Assembly (NCBI GenBank): GCA_019096065.1
Contig: JAGUCH010000005.1
Location: forward strand, 682,001 to 746,000
DNA: 64,000 nucleotides
Origin: Paracyclopina nana
Taxonomy: Eukaryota; Arthropoda; Copepoda; Cyclopoida; Cyclopettidae
Direction: 5' to 3'
Under the pieces are notes generated by a model. The model was not told the origin of the DNA and searched no databases. It saw only the letters and a program-made list of their open reading frames with translations. Numbering within the stretch: position 1 is the stretch's first letter; every line of letters begins with the position of its first letter. This document shows, one piece after another, positions 33,321-45,017 of this stretch. The translations under genes were made by a program, and so were the position numbers.

Positions 33321-36300
33321 AGATCGACTAGTTTGATCAAAACGTTATATCTGAATATAAGAATCTAAATGAAAGAACTAAATTACCAAATAAATGCAAG
33401 ATCCAAATTCAAAACGGAGATGAAAAATCAAAGTGTAAGAAAGAATTGCAGGATAAAATGTAAGATTTAGTGTAAGGGCAAAATATTTGGTTTATAGGTG
33501 CATTAAAAATCAAGAAAAGTGGTTTGCAACTATAAGCCATTGGAGGGACAAACTTTTTAGCTAGATGGCGCTTTTTGGGCAAGTATATTTGGAAAAACTG
33601 TCGCGCGCGAAACTTGTCACGTGATCATGGGTGGCAATTTGATTGGCTGATCAGTGGAGCCAGGCTAGAAAAAATTGGTTTCAGGAATGAAAAGCTTGGA
33701 AATTTGTGTGAGTTGCATATGGTTTTACGGCTTGAAAGGGTGCCATTTAATCCATAGATTATGTCATATTTGTAATGCTTTTTGGAATTAGCGCACCAAA
33801 AGCCAAAAATAGCACATTTGTGATCGCCTATGTAGTGCAGCCATGTCAAATGTACTTGCTCAAGTTTCATTGAGCAAGTTGCGTGAGCTGTTGAAAAATC
33901 TTGCGTTAAACACTCACTGAAGTAATTCTTTGATTTTCAAAATGAGGCAAAAATGATAATAAAAGAAAAGAAAAACTCTTTTCAGTTATACAAGATTAGA
34001 TTTTTCCATTTTGTCACTGTTTTCTAGAAATTATAAACCGTTGAAAGATGTTTCTCAAAGCATTTCAATTTTTCCTATTACTGCTGAAAAATGTGGAAAA
34101 TGTTATGGAAAACAGCAGGTTAAGAAGATATGAGTGACCACCATTAATGTAAAAAGTCAAGCCCAGATCGTCATATTTCATGGCCATCTTTGTTTGGGAT
34201 CACATTAGGCTTTGTTATTTGGCTGGTGGGGGGAAATATGCTGATGGCTATCAAAATATGTGTTCCAAATTGCATTTCTCTCTGGGAAAATGGCAATCCA
34301 TCATCAAATCATCACTAGCATAGCATATAATAATGACCTTGCTTGTATGTGGTCCTTTCAAACTTCAAGAATTTGGGTTTCCTAGGTGAAAATTGCAAAA
34401 TTCTCCCTAGATAATAAGAAAACTTGGAATTTGTTCATAGTGCAGGTAAAAAGCGCGCTACTTCCAAAAAGGACGTACTGAATAGCCTCGTCTCTTATTG
34501 AATAACGCGTAAAGGAAAAAAGTGTTTCCAGATAATGAAAAACCTAGTATGTCATTTCAATTTTTTCCTAACATGACGCGTTAGCTTCAAAAAGGAAAGC
34601 TAAAAAACCATTTCTCTTATGAAGTAAGGCATTGAGAGAAAAAGAGCTACCAGAACTTGTAGAATAACTGTTGTTGCCTCAGATTCTTGGTTTTTCAACT
34701 ATAAGTTAATGATAGCCTTGAGCTCTTCAGATATATTTGCATGTCTTTATGCAAAATTAGTGGATTTTAAAATAGCAAATTGGTGAATTTTGATCAAGAG
34801 TGAAAGTTGCAGCATAATTACGATGCAGGGTGACTCAGCTAATAATAGTTTTTCGTGGGCATAAAAATCACCATAAAAATTGAGACCTAGCCCTAAATCA
34901 CCGTGGGGGTTCTAATTTTTTTTATTATTAGCATGAAAATGATGTACAAAAACAGGGGGAAAAGTCCAAGATAATTAACCCTTTCTCATGAGATTTTCTT
35001 GCTTCCAATTCATCATCCATATGGCATTTTTATTATCCATAGACACGTTTCAAAACTTTATGAAATAAAAACATCAATTTTTTGTTAGATTTTTTGGGAA
35101 TTTTCTTGAAAGCTGGCACAATCAATCTTTGTATAATCAACTGAGATGAATGACATGCAATTTGTTGTATTTTGAAATAGCAATTATATTGATGTTCACA
35201 TGGTTTCACAATGTGGCATTTTTCTCCCCTTTTTGTCCACTTTCTTGCCATGTCTAATCACAGGTTACAATGAGTGACCTCTTGGTGTACAATTAATTTA
35301 TTTCTATTACAAGGTTATTTGCTCATTAGAACCGTTTGCAAATTTGCATTTTCTAAGAAAATCTACAGCATTTTGCAAGCATGAAATGTCATAAAGAGAC
35401 TCAAACATTACATCAAGGTTGGTGAATTATTATTAGCATTTTTCCCTAAAGAATCCTTATATGAAATTTCTCTTCATAAATCACTGCATGCAGATTTTTC
35501 TTTTTGTTGGGCCAAACCAAAAACATGATTTTCTGTGGGCGGTTTTTTTTATAGAGAGCGAGAGAAAAAGCGCGCCAAAAATTCGTGCCTTAAAGTTCAT
35601 TATTCAATTGACCCTCCCTGTAATCATGTCCAAGTGAAAGAAAAGAAACTTCTCAGAGCAATTAAGAAAAAGAGTCATTCTCATGCTGGATCATCTCACA
35701 CTGGGCTAACAGCACTTGAAAAGCCCATTACTTGGTGACTTTGCACGAATATTTCCTCAGTGTCAAAAGTGTAGAGGGCGCTTTCATTTTTTGGTTATGC
35801 CTGAATTTTGCCCCAAAATAGGACATTTTCATTGCAATTTTGAATCATGCAATTAGTTAAATTTTTCCATTTTTGTTTTTTGGTAATTTTTAAGTAATTT
35901 CTTTCCATTTTATGTCCAACATTTTAAAAGCGCCCTCTACACTTTAAATTAGTTTTAAATAACTATAAAACTAATGCATTAATTTAAAATTTTTTTAGTT
36001 CTCTTTTGATTTTCAATGCGACTTATGATAGCATGGGGCTTTTTTGATGTCATGGCCCCAGTGTGCGAAGTGAAGCAACTGCTCAAAAAGTGGCCAAAAT
36101 TGAAAGTTTCTTGGCCATTCATTGCCAAATGAAAGAAGTTACAAGGCAAAATGTGCTTCTGTGTTATCAGCTTTTGTTCCCTTGTTTTCCTCAAATAGAA
36201 TGCTGTGCAAACTCATGATCTTTCCACAGAGTTCAAGGATGATGGCTAATCACTGCAAATGCTGCTTGTGCATAGCAAATTAAAGCAAAGTGACTCGGAA

Positions 36301-37184
36301 CTTTAAAGTTGTAAGAAAAATTGGCATTTTTTCGGACACAATGGGAATTGTTGGATTGGTGAGATGATCATCACAATTTGACAACTCAATTATTGGCTCA
36401 TCAAAAGTGTTTTTCGATTTGTTATAGACAACACAAATGGAAGAGAACTTTTCCCATCACAAATTCATTTAAAACTGTGTTCTTTGCAATAGCAGCCAAA
36501 AAAGTGCAGTTAATGCCCAATGCTAATTTCAGAGCTGCCAGGCATATTTTGGGCCAATTTGACAAAATAATGCAAGTCATTGTGCCCCAAAGCTATGAAA
36601 ATAAAAAGTAGGCATGCATTTTCCCCTCTACACAGTGGATTTTATTCTGCCAAAAAACAGCCCAAAATGTTTACTTTTCAATAACATAAATCGCAAATCT
36701 ACTTCAAAACCGGAGAAAAATTAAGTATTGAAGATGCGCGTCAAAATTCCAAAATGGCTCATTGTGCATAGTGTGACAGATGAAACCACTGATTTTGCTG
36801 TTGGCACAACATAATAATAATAATGGACGCCAACTTCCGCGCAAATCAGACGAAAGTAGCAGAAAAAGCCATTTTTCTTCCTATTCTTTCCTACTACTGT
36901 AAGAGTATGTGAGAAAATTCCGCGTACCGTTCGAAAAACAGAAGTTAATTGTGGTGTTGGCAAATTAGCAGCACTTGTTGCACGCTGGTCTGAATTTATA
37001 ACTAAATTGTGGCCTTACTTTAATAGACTCCATTCTGGTTATCTGTTGCGAATTTTAACAAGTCTTCTAATTAATTCAATTCACATAAAACCTCTTTTCT
37101 AAAAAGGTTAATTATGCGTTCTTGCCCTAAATTAAACAGCTCTCTTTTTTTTGTTTACCAGTTTTTAAGAATTTGAGAAAAATG
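33321..37184. other. Intergenic AT-rich region
   Basis: No gene is supportable. The only structured feature I can defend is the MITE at 35766-35945. An isolated CACAGTGGA motif lies near 36632. Confidence 0.45.
35766..35945. mobile_element. Short MITE with 19-bp perfect terminal inverted repeats
   Basis: AAAGTGTAGAGGGCGCTTT (35766-35784) is matched by its exact inverse at 35927-35945. The 180-bp unit has no coding capacity. No clear target duplication is visible. Confidence 0.7.
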
Positions 37185-37188
37185 CATT
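37185..37188. repeat. Target-site duplication CATT of Ty3/gypsy element 2, left
   Basis: CATT directly precedes the left LTR and recurs directly after the right LTR at 45014-45017. Confidence 0.75.
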
Positions 37189-37415
37189 TATTGTACTTTT
37201 GACTTCCTGGCAATTACTCTTTTACGCAACTAACCCTTTTCCTGCTTCCGCCTAACAACACTCACTCTTATGATAGTGCCGTAACCTTGTGCGACAGATA
37301 TATAAGCGCGAGTACTGCAATAAAGAAACAGATTTGATACTGACTTTGAGCTAGCAAGTTGTGCTCATTCCGGCTCGCCATAGTTGTAGGATCTTGGGAA
37401 GTCCAGGATACAATA
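37189..37415 (+). repeat. 5' LTR of Ty3/gypsy element 2
   Basis: This 227-bp repeat is bounded by the inverted ends TATTGTA and TACAATA. It includes a TATATAAG box and AATAAA. Four differences from the 3' copy by eye (about 2%). A TGGTGGCA primer-binding-site-like sequence starts one base inside. Confidence 0.92.
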
Positions 37416-37525
37416 TTGGTGGCATCTAACTTTTCGACCTCACGTCCTCGTTTTTAACCTGGGGGAGGGACTCTGCCCTTTTTGCTTGCTTGCAAAAGAG
37501 CAGACTTTGCGCCGGAATATAGTCA

Positions 37526-38880
37526 GTGTATATGCCTGGCTCAGGACGAGTTGCAGGTGAAGAAGACGTACCAGTGGAGCCTGGTAATCAAGAGGAGCCT
37601 GCGGGCAATTTGGATCAATTGGGCAGTCACAGCACTACTGCCATGGCCAACAGGGCAATCAAGGCAATCGATTTGCCTGAGTTTTCTGGAGACAGATCGA
37701 CGGACAAGCTTGGACCTCGAGCCTGGGTGACACGCATAGATCACCTGCGTACAATTGTCAATCAAGGGGCTGCTGCTGCTGAACAACCCCGCTGGAGTGA
37801 TGAAGCCACTGCAAGTTATGCAGCTTTGGCCTTGAAAGGCAAAGCAGGTCAGTGGTATAATATTTTGGCTGAGGAGAAGCGGACGTTTTCATTAGTCTTA
37901 CCAAGGAGGTGTATTATCTTGTCTTGGCGGAAACCCAGCTTGTTGATGTTTCTGGCAAGGTTGTCCATCTTTCCTTGGTCAAGTAATCCGAATAGGGTTG
38001 ATCCAATGCCCAGACCAGCGAGGCCTGCTAGGAGGACACCAAGGAACCGTTTCTGTCTGGGGCCCTGGTTGTTGTCTGAATAAAGCGTATAGAAGCTAAC
38101 GACATCGTTGTACTTCAATTCCATTAGGCCCCTCCCAAGTGGAGGGCGTCCACTTGGGAGGGGCCTAATGGATTGAAGAAGATTTTTCTTGCTCGTTTCC
38201 ACCATGTGTGCACCTTGGCTGAAGAATCGGCAATTGAAGACTCCTTGGTACAGGAGCCTAATGAGACGGTCAAGGACTTCTTTGATAGGGTCAAAACTGG
38301 GACCCTGACCTTAATGGAGAACTTCGCACCTTTGGAGAACACCCCCACCACTCTGGTTGCCGCGGGTAAACTGCCAGAGGTCCAAGAATTGGCGAAGAAT
38401 GAGGCCTACCAATTTATGGTGAAGCGCCGATTTGTACACGGGCTCATCAAGACTATCAAGTCGCAGGTTGTGGTCCAAGAATACACCAAGTTGGAAGATA
38501 TAGTTGGCTTCGCATCAAGAGTGGAAGCTTCATTTTCCAATGACAAGAAGGCTTCAGTACCACCACCAAAGGTTAATGCCATCAAGATTCAAGATAAGGA
38601 AGATCAACCGGCCCAACCCAAGAATCAAGAAAGCCTCGAAAATACAGTGGAGAAATTCATTGACCTTGTCAAAGGTCGCCTTGGGGAACGCAGACCACCT
38701 AGGACCTCCCAGGGTAATCGCCTTAAATGCTGGTATTGCGACATTCCAGGCCACCGAGAGACGGAGTGTTTCAGCAAGAAAAGAGATCAGAAGAACAATC
38801 TGTATAAACCCAAGCCTGGAAGCAAGAGGGCCAGCGAAGGGAAGCAAGCTCATGAAGTTCAAGGTGATTTAAACTGGTAG
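37526..38880 (+). pseudogene. gag: gag region of Ty3/gypsy element 2
   Basis: The region has similarity to the gag of element 1 at its start and through its CCHC knuckle (CWYC...H...C). It is disrupted and treated as a fossil. Confidence 0.85.
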
Positions 38881-38891
38881 GCGGCCGTCCC

Positions 38892-41800
38892 GTGCTCCAG
38901 CCGACGCGCCGCCCTGGTCTGGCCGCTTCAACATTCTCGATGCTACTCTCATACTTCACAACTATGACTGTAAGTCGACCTGTTACCAATAAACGGCCAT
39001 TTTTGACTGTAACCTGCCACGGAGCAAACTTCAATTGCCTTTACGATACTGGTGCTAATATCAGCTTGTTGTCACGCACCGCCTTTAGGAAGATTCCCAT
39101 TGACAAGAGGCCTCAAAAAGTGCTAACTGCATCCCCGCTAAGAGCTACCTGTGCGTCCGGTACGCCTCTGCGAATACTTGGACTTTATCAGCTGCCATGT
39201 GACATCAAAGGAAAACAAACTCTGTGCGACTTTTATGTTTGTGACTCCTTAAATGTAGAAGGTATCCTGGGGGTAGATATTATCCATGCTGCTGGTTTAC
39301 ACTACGACCCCATCTCCATGGCCATTCACTACAAGAAAACCTCGCCAACTGCTGCTGTCGTCCACAATGACACTTTTTTGCCTGCCAGAAGCGTTGCAAC
39401 TGTCAGACTGTTAATTACCGATGAAGAACGCAAATGACAACCAAATTTTGAAGGATGTTTCAAGCTCAGAAATTACGAGGATTCCATGGTGTGCGCAGAC
39501 GACTGCCTTCTTCGAACAGACGACTTTGGAATCGCTACTGTGAAAATCACCAACCCTGGATTGGAGCCCGCTACACTGAAGAAGGGGCTAAAAATTGGTG
39601 AACTCGTCAACATTGATTTATCAGATTTTGTACCGTTTAATGATGCATTTGCTTGTGTTTCCAGCATTTCTACTTCGGGACAGCCTCCTAGGCATGATCC
39701 CATGGTGAAGGAGTATATTAACAAGCATGCCAGACTTGACCACTTGACTGCTAATGAGCGTCAGAATTATTTAAAACTGCTCTTAAACAATTCTGACGTT
39801 ATTTCCATTTCAGAATATGACTTGGGTAAATGTACCCTAATGAAGCACAAGATCAATCTGACTAACAAGAACCCAGTGTTCAACAAACAATTTCCGATCC
39901 CTCAGAAACATTTAGAGCACATCAGTGAAAGTGTTGACGAATGGCTTAAAATGGGAATCATTGAGCCATCTGACTCCGAATGGAATTCCTCAATATTCTG
40001 TGTCCCAAGAAAATTACCAGATGGACAGACAGGCTGGAGACCAGTGATTGATTATAGAGGCCTGAATGCCAAAACAGAGCCATCAAGCTATCGCCTCCCA
40101 CTCATCTCCGAATGCATCGATGACATTGGAAGGTCAGGAACCCAACTTTTCTCACAATTAGACCTCCGCAATGGTTTTCACCAAATGCAAATGGATGAAT
40201 CGTCCAAACATTTGACCGCTTTTACTATCCCTGGAAGAGGCCAATTTCAATACCGCAGGGCACCGTTTGGACTTTGCAACATGCCCCTATCATTTCAACG
40301 TATGATGATGAAAGTGTTTGAACACCTAACTCCCAAGCGAGTTTTGCTATATTTAGATGATATTCTAGTCAAGGGAACTGATCACAAAGACATGATTGCA
40401 GGTTTGGAGGAATGCTTTGCGCGGCTTCGGAGAGCAAATCTGAAAATCAACCTCCCCAAGTGCTCCTTTGGAACTACTGAGTGCACTTATCTAGGCTTCA
40501 CCTTAACACCTACGGGTTACCAACCCAACAAGAGGAAATTACAAGCCATAGAAGACGCTCCTCCACCTACTACTGTCCGTGAGATAAGACAATTTCTGGG
40601 ACTATGCAATTTCTTTCGGTCCTGCATTCCAAGGTTTAGCAAGCACTCACACGCGTTATCACAGTTAACCTGCAAAGACTCAAGCTGGCGCTCTGGCCCT
40701 CTGCCCCCTCAAGCCTTACAATCTTTTCAGAAATTGAAGGAGCTTTTGTGTAGTGAGCCTGTGTTGGCTTACCCCAAGCCCGAGCTCGACTACCATTTAT
40801 ATGTGGATGCTTCCCAAGGCACTGTCGACAACAGTTTGGATGGTGGACTGGGCGCTGTGTTGATCCAGTACCAAAACAACGAGCCTAGGGTAATCAGCTA
40901 TGCATCAAGGAGTCTCCTAAAGCACGAGAAGAACTACACACCTTATCTACTTGAACTATTGGCTTCAACTTGTGCAATTGAAAACTATCCCCTCTACCTT
41001 ACTGGAACCACGTTCACATTGTACAGTGATCACAAACCCTTGGAGAAGCTCAACAAAACCCATACTCGCACTCTTTCTCGCCTCCAGGACCTCATGATAC
41101 AGCATTCATTTACGGTCCAATATTGTCCAGGTGACAAAAATCCTGCTGACTTTTGTTCTAGAAATGTGCCCGAGGCCTTGCGCCAAATCAACGCCTGTGT
41201 GTATGGGGTCTCTACAGAAGCCTTAGAGGATTTGGAAGTCATGAAGCAGCTGCAGAATTCAGACACGGTGCTTTCCGCTCTGATCGCCAAGATCAAGACC
41301 AATTTAACGCCATCTACTCCCGAATTGAAGCGAATTGTGAATAGATATGCCAGACATTGTGAACTCAAAGATGACATCTTGCTGATAACAATTGGACAAC
41401 TAGGCCGCCGGGTCATTTGTGCACCGGCTATATGCCAGGCTGACATCATTAGTGCTGCTCATGCTGCCGTTGGCCATAAAGGAGTTTACAAAACTTGTGA
41501 ACGAATACGAGAACAATATTTCTGGCCGAATATGGTGGCCAATGTGGAAGAATACATTGGCTCATGCTGGAAATGTGACAAAAGCAAGCTAAAGTCAAAA
41601 CACCCCAACACTCCCTTAAACCCGCTATCTCAACCTAGAGGGCCGTTTGAACGAGTTCACTGTGATCTCTTCGGACCACTACGAACGTCAGGTAGACAAA
41701 AGAAGTTTATCCTAGTCATCACGGATGCTTTCACAAAATATGCCGAATTTGTGGCATTGCCAGACAAGACTCCAGAGACAGTTAGCCGAGGCATTTTCAA

Positions 41801-43004
41801 CAGGTGGATTTCGCGCTATGGATCACCATGCATTTTGGTAACCGACGGCGGTAAGGAATTTACAGCGAAGGTAAATGACGAATTGTTCTCGCTACTGCAA
41901 ATTGATAAGAAGAAAACTAGCCCCAGACACCCCCAAACTAACGCCGCAGCTGAAGTAATTAACAAGCATATCATTAGCTATTTGCAGAAAACGCTAGATT
42001 TGGATTCGACGCTTGACTGGGAAGAAATGTTACCAGCATTGCAACTGAGCTACAATGTGGGCGTTAGTAAAGCAACAAAAATGAGCCCGTTCTTCCTTCT
42101 GTTCGGGGTACACCCCAGGACCCCATACATGGACCCAAATGTGGTAGACCACAAGTATTACGGTGATAGCTACAAAGACGAAATTGGAAAACGTCTCCAA
42201 ATTGCACGACGAGTGGCCGCAGAAAACAACATTCACTACAAGGAGTTGTACACTGCACAGCACAATGCCAAGGTAAAACAAGAAGACTTTAGGGAAGGTA
42301 TGCTAGTGTGGCTACACAGACCTGAATTGCGCAAGATTAACCCTAAAATTAATTCACCTTGGGAAGGCATGTATGTTATTGTGAGTCTGCAAGATGAGAA
42401 TGCGCTCATCCAACACATGCAGACAAAGAAAACAAGATATGTGCACAAAGACAGGTTGCGAATTTGCAAATCCGCAGCCAACATGCCTGGGCCTACTCAG
42501 TCAAGCGCCTTGCCCGACGACCCAAAGCCAGACGTCGCAACTCGTGCAGAAGAAAATGAAACGCACGCCTCAGAAACAAAGTCTGGCTATATAAGGATTG
42601 AAGACGACGACATCACCATTCTTAACCCTCTGGCACCTCCACCGCAGCCCATCCCGATCAAAACTGATACTGATCAAGAGTCTGCAACTGACCTCACTCG
42701 GCCTAACGTTAAAGAGGAACCACCAAGCCCAGAATCTGCTACTGATAATCAACCTACAGGGCTGTTTCAGCGGTTACGGCAAGGTATTTCACCGTTATCT
42801 GATTTTGGTACCGAGCTAGGCAACCTGGTCGTCCCCCTCGACCCTGAAGTCCAACGCCAAGCCCGTTCCTATAAGAAGGCTACTGCTCCCACCGAACAAC
42901 CCGCTACCACCCGTAGAGCTGCGGCTGCAAAGAATATCGAGATACAAGATTCAGTTTTACCTTCCAGGCCAGTTGAATACAAGAAATACACGAAGAAGAA
43001 ATGA
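38892..43004 (+). pseudogene. pol: pol region of Ty3/gypsy element 2
   Basis: The region carries an aspartic protease (DTGANISLLS), a reverse transcriptase with YLDD, RNase H, and an integrase with zinc-binding and catalytic core, then a Pro/acid-rich and basic tail. It is homologous in order and sequence to the pol of element 1. Confidence 0.9.
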
Positions 43005-44764
43005 ACCTACACCTGTACTTTCTCACTCTGCAACTTGTAGCAGACTTTGTGGCCACAGGGAGGGGATTGGCTGAAACGCAAAACCCCACAACTCAGCTGT
43101 TGTCAAAAACTTCCAATACAGACTGGTCCCACTATGGATTCCAAAGGGCTGGCAAAGCCATGGTCTCGGTCCATTATGGCCATATCTACATAAATGTCAA
43201 TCTTCATAATCTCAAGGAATACTTTTCAGTTGCTCTGAACCTCCAGCTCCTCATCTCAAGCGCCGCCACTTCTAAAGCAAATGACTCAGTCCTCCAAACT
43301 CTCAGAGATCTTGTCAACGAACGCACTCGCCGAATGGAATTGAAGTACAACGATGTCGTTAGCTTCTATACGCTTTATTCAGACAACAACCAGGGCCCCA
43401 GACAGAAACGGTTCCTTGGTGTCCTCCTAGCAGGCCTCGCTGGTCTGGGCATTGGATCAACCCTATTCGGATTACTTGACCAAGGAAAGATGGACAACCT
43501 TGCCAGAAACATCAACAAGCTGGGTTTCCGCCAAGACAAGATAATACACCTCCTTGGTAAGACTAATGAAAACGTCCGCTTAAACAGGGTAGACATTGCT
43601 AAACTAAGAGAAGCCTTGTCTGCTGTTTCCAACCTGGTAAGCAAGAACCAGCTAGAAATAGAAGTCACTGTTCTAGCCATGCAATCTGACCACATCCTTA
43701 GTCTGATTGAAAATAAGCTTGACTTGTATGTCGCTGCAGCAGCTGCCGGCGCCCGTCACAGACTTGCCCACGGCTTACTCTCTTACGAGGAGGCCTCCAG
43801 CTCCTTAAAAGTGGTCGCGAAGATGGCACGCAACAAGGGCTTACAGCCAATTGTTACTGACCCCCATTACCTATACCAGCTTGAGACCTCCATAATCTTT
43901 GACGTGGACGGATTTAACCTACTTGTACATGTGCCACTTACCAATGAAGATCAGGTTTTGACACTCTATCGCTATTTGCCCTTCCCCATTGAAATCACGC
44001 CAGGCCTAACTGTAGAAGTTCATCCAGAACATGACATGTTGGCCTTACACGAAGAATCCGGATCGCACTTTGAGCTATCCCACACGGACATCTCTATGTG
44101 TGAAAAGGTGCACGACTACTATATCTGTCCCCATATATCCTATCTGGCCAAAAGAAATCAGCCTTCCTGCGTAATGTCCCTCTATCTTGCAGACCACAAT
44201 CAAGCTTTAAAAACTTGTAAACTGGCAATACGGCAAGCTACCGATTGCATCCTTCCATTTGGGAACAACGAGTTTTCTGCTTTTACTGAGGATCCAACTT
44301 ATTACCAACTGACATGCAGCAATGGCACCACGAAGACTAGCCAACTACACCACTTTCATCATTTCAAGTTAGAAGAGGGTTGCAATGTTGAGCTTCCACA
44401 TTTCACGTTGTTTGGGGGCATAGAAATCAGAGTGGAGAAGACCATGGAAACCTACAAATGGAATGTCCCAATTCTCCAGCTTGGTCACAATATGTCACCA
44501 GACGACATTCTGAAGACTCTAAACCAGATCAACTCCACTTTACCTCCAACTGACCCACATTCTCTGGCTTTCCTCAAAAGCCATTTTGAACCAGTCACAA
44601 CTTGGAATGAGACGTTAATCATCATTGCCATCGTTGCTGTCATCTCCCTAGTTTTGGTTCTCCTGGTCTACTCCTACGCCTTCAAGAATTTCCGCGTAAT
44701 GACTTTCTTCCGACAAACTAAAAATCAGGACCATGACCTAATTCCCAATAACGTCACCACCTAA
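43001..44764 (+). pseudogene. env: env region of Ty3/gypsy element 2 (F-type envelope-like)
   Basis: The region follows pol with a few bases of overlap. It codes for a membrane glycoprotein-like product with an N-terminal hydrophobic segment, a basic cleavage-type site followed by a Gly/Leu/Ala-rich hydrophobic stretch, and a C-terminal membrane helix. This plan resembles baculovirus F-like envelopes carried by errantivirus-type elements. It is treated as part of the fossil. Confidence 0.8.
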
Positions 44765-44786
44765 ATCTTTTTACCATGGGGAGGGA

Positions 44787-45013
44787 TATTGTACTTTTGA
44801 CTTCCTGGCAATTACTCTTTTACGCAACTTACGGTTTTCCTGCTTCCACCTAACAACACTCACTCTTATGATAGTGCCGTAACCTTGTGCGACAGATATA
44901 TAAGCGCGAGTACTGCAATAAAGAAACAGATTTGATACTGACTTTGAGCTAGCAAGTTGTGCTCATTCCGGCTCGCCATAGTTGTAGGATCTTGGGAAGT
45001 CCAGGATACAATA
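44787..45013 (+). repeat. 3' LTR of Ty3/gypsy element 2
   Basis: This is the 227-bp partner of the 5' LTR. A purine tract (GGGGAGGGA) lies just upstream, and the CATT target duplication follows. Confidence 0.92.
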
Positions 45014-45017
45014 CATT

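Larger units (their letters stand above)
37189..45013 (+). mobile_element. Ty3/gypsy element 2 with an env region
   Basis: This 7.8-kb LTR element has 227-bp LTRs about 98% identical, a CATT target duplication, a gag region with a CCHC knuckle (about 37.5-38.9 kb), a pol region with protease, RT, RNase H and integrase (about 38.9-43.0 kb), and an env region (about 43.0-44.8 kb). Pol is clearly related to element 1. It looks broken (about two or three breaks, one of them an internal rearrangement). LTR divergence makes it older than the other two elements in the window but still young. Confidence 0.92.
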
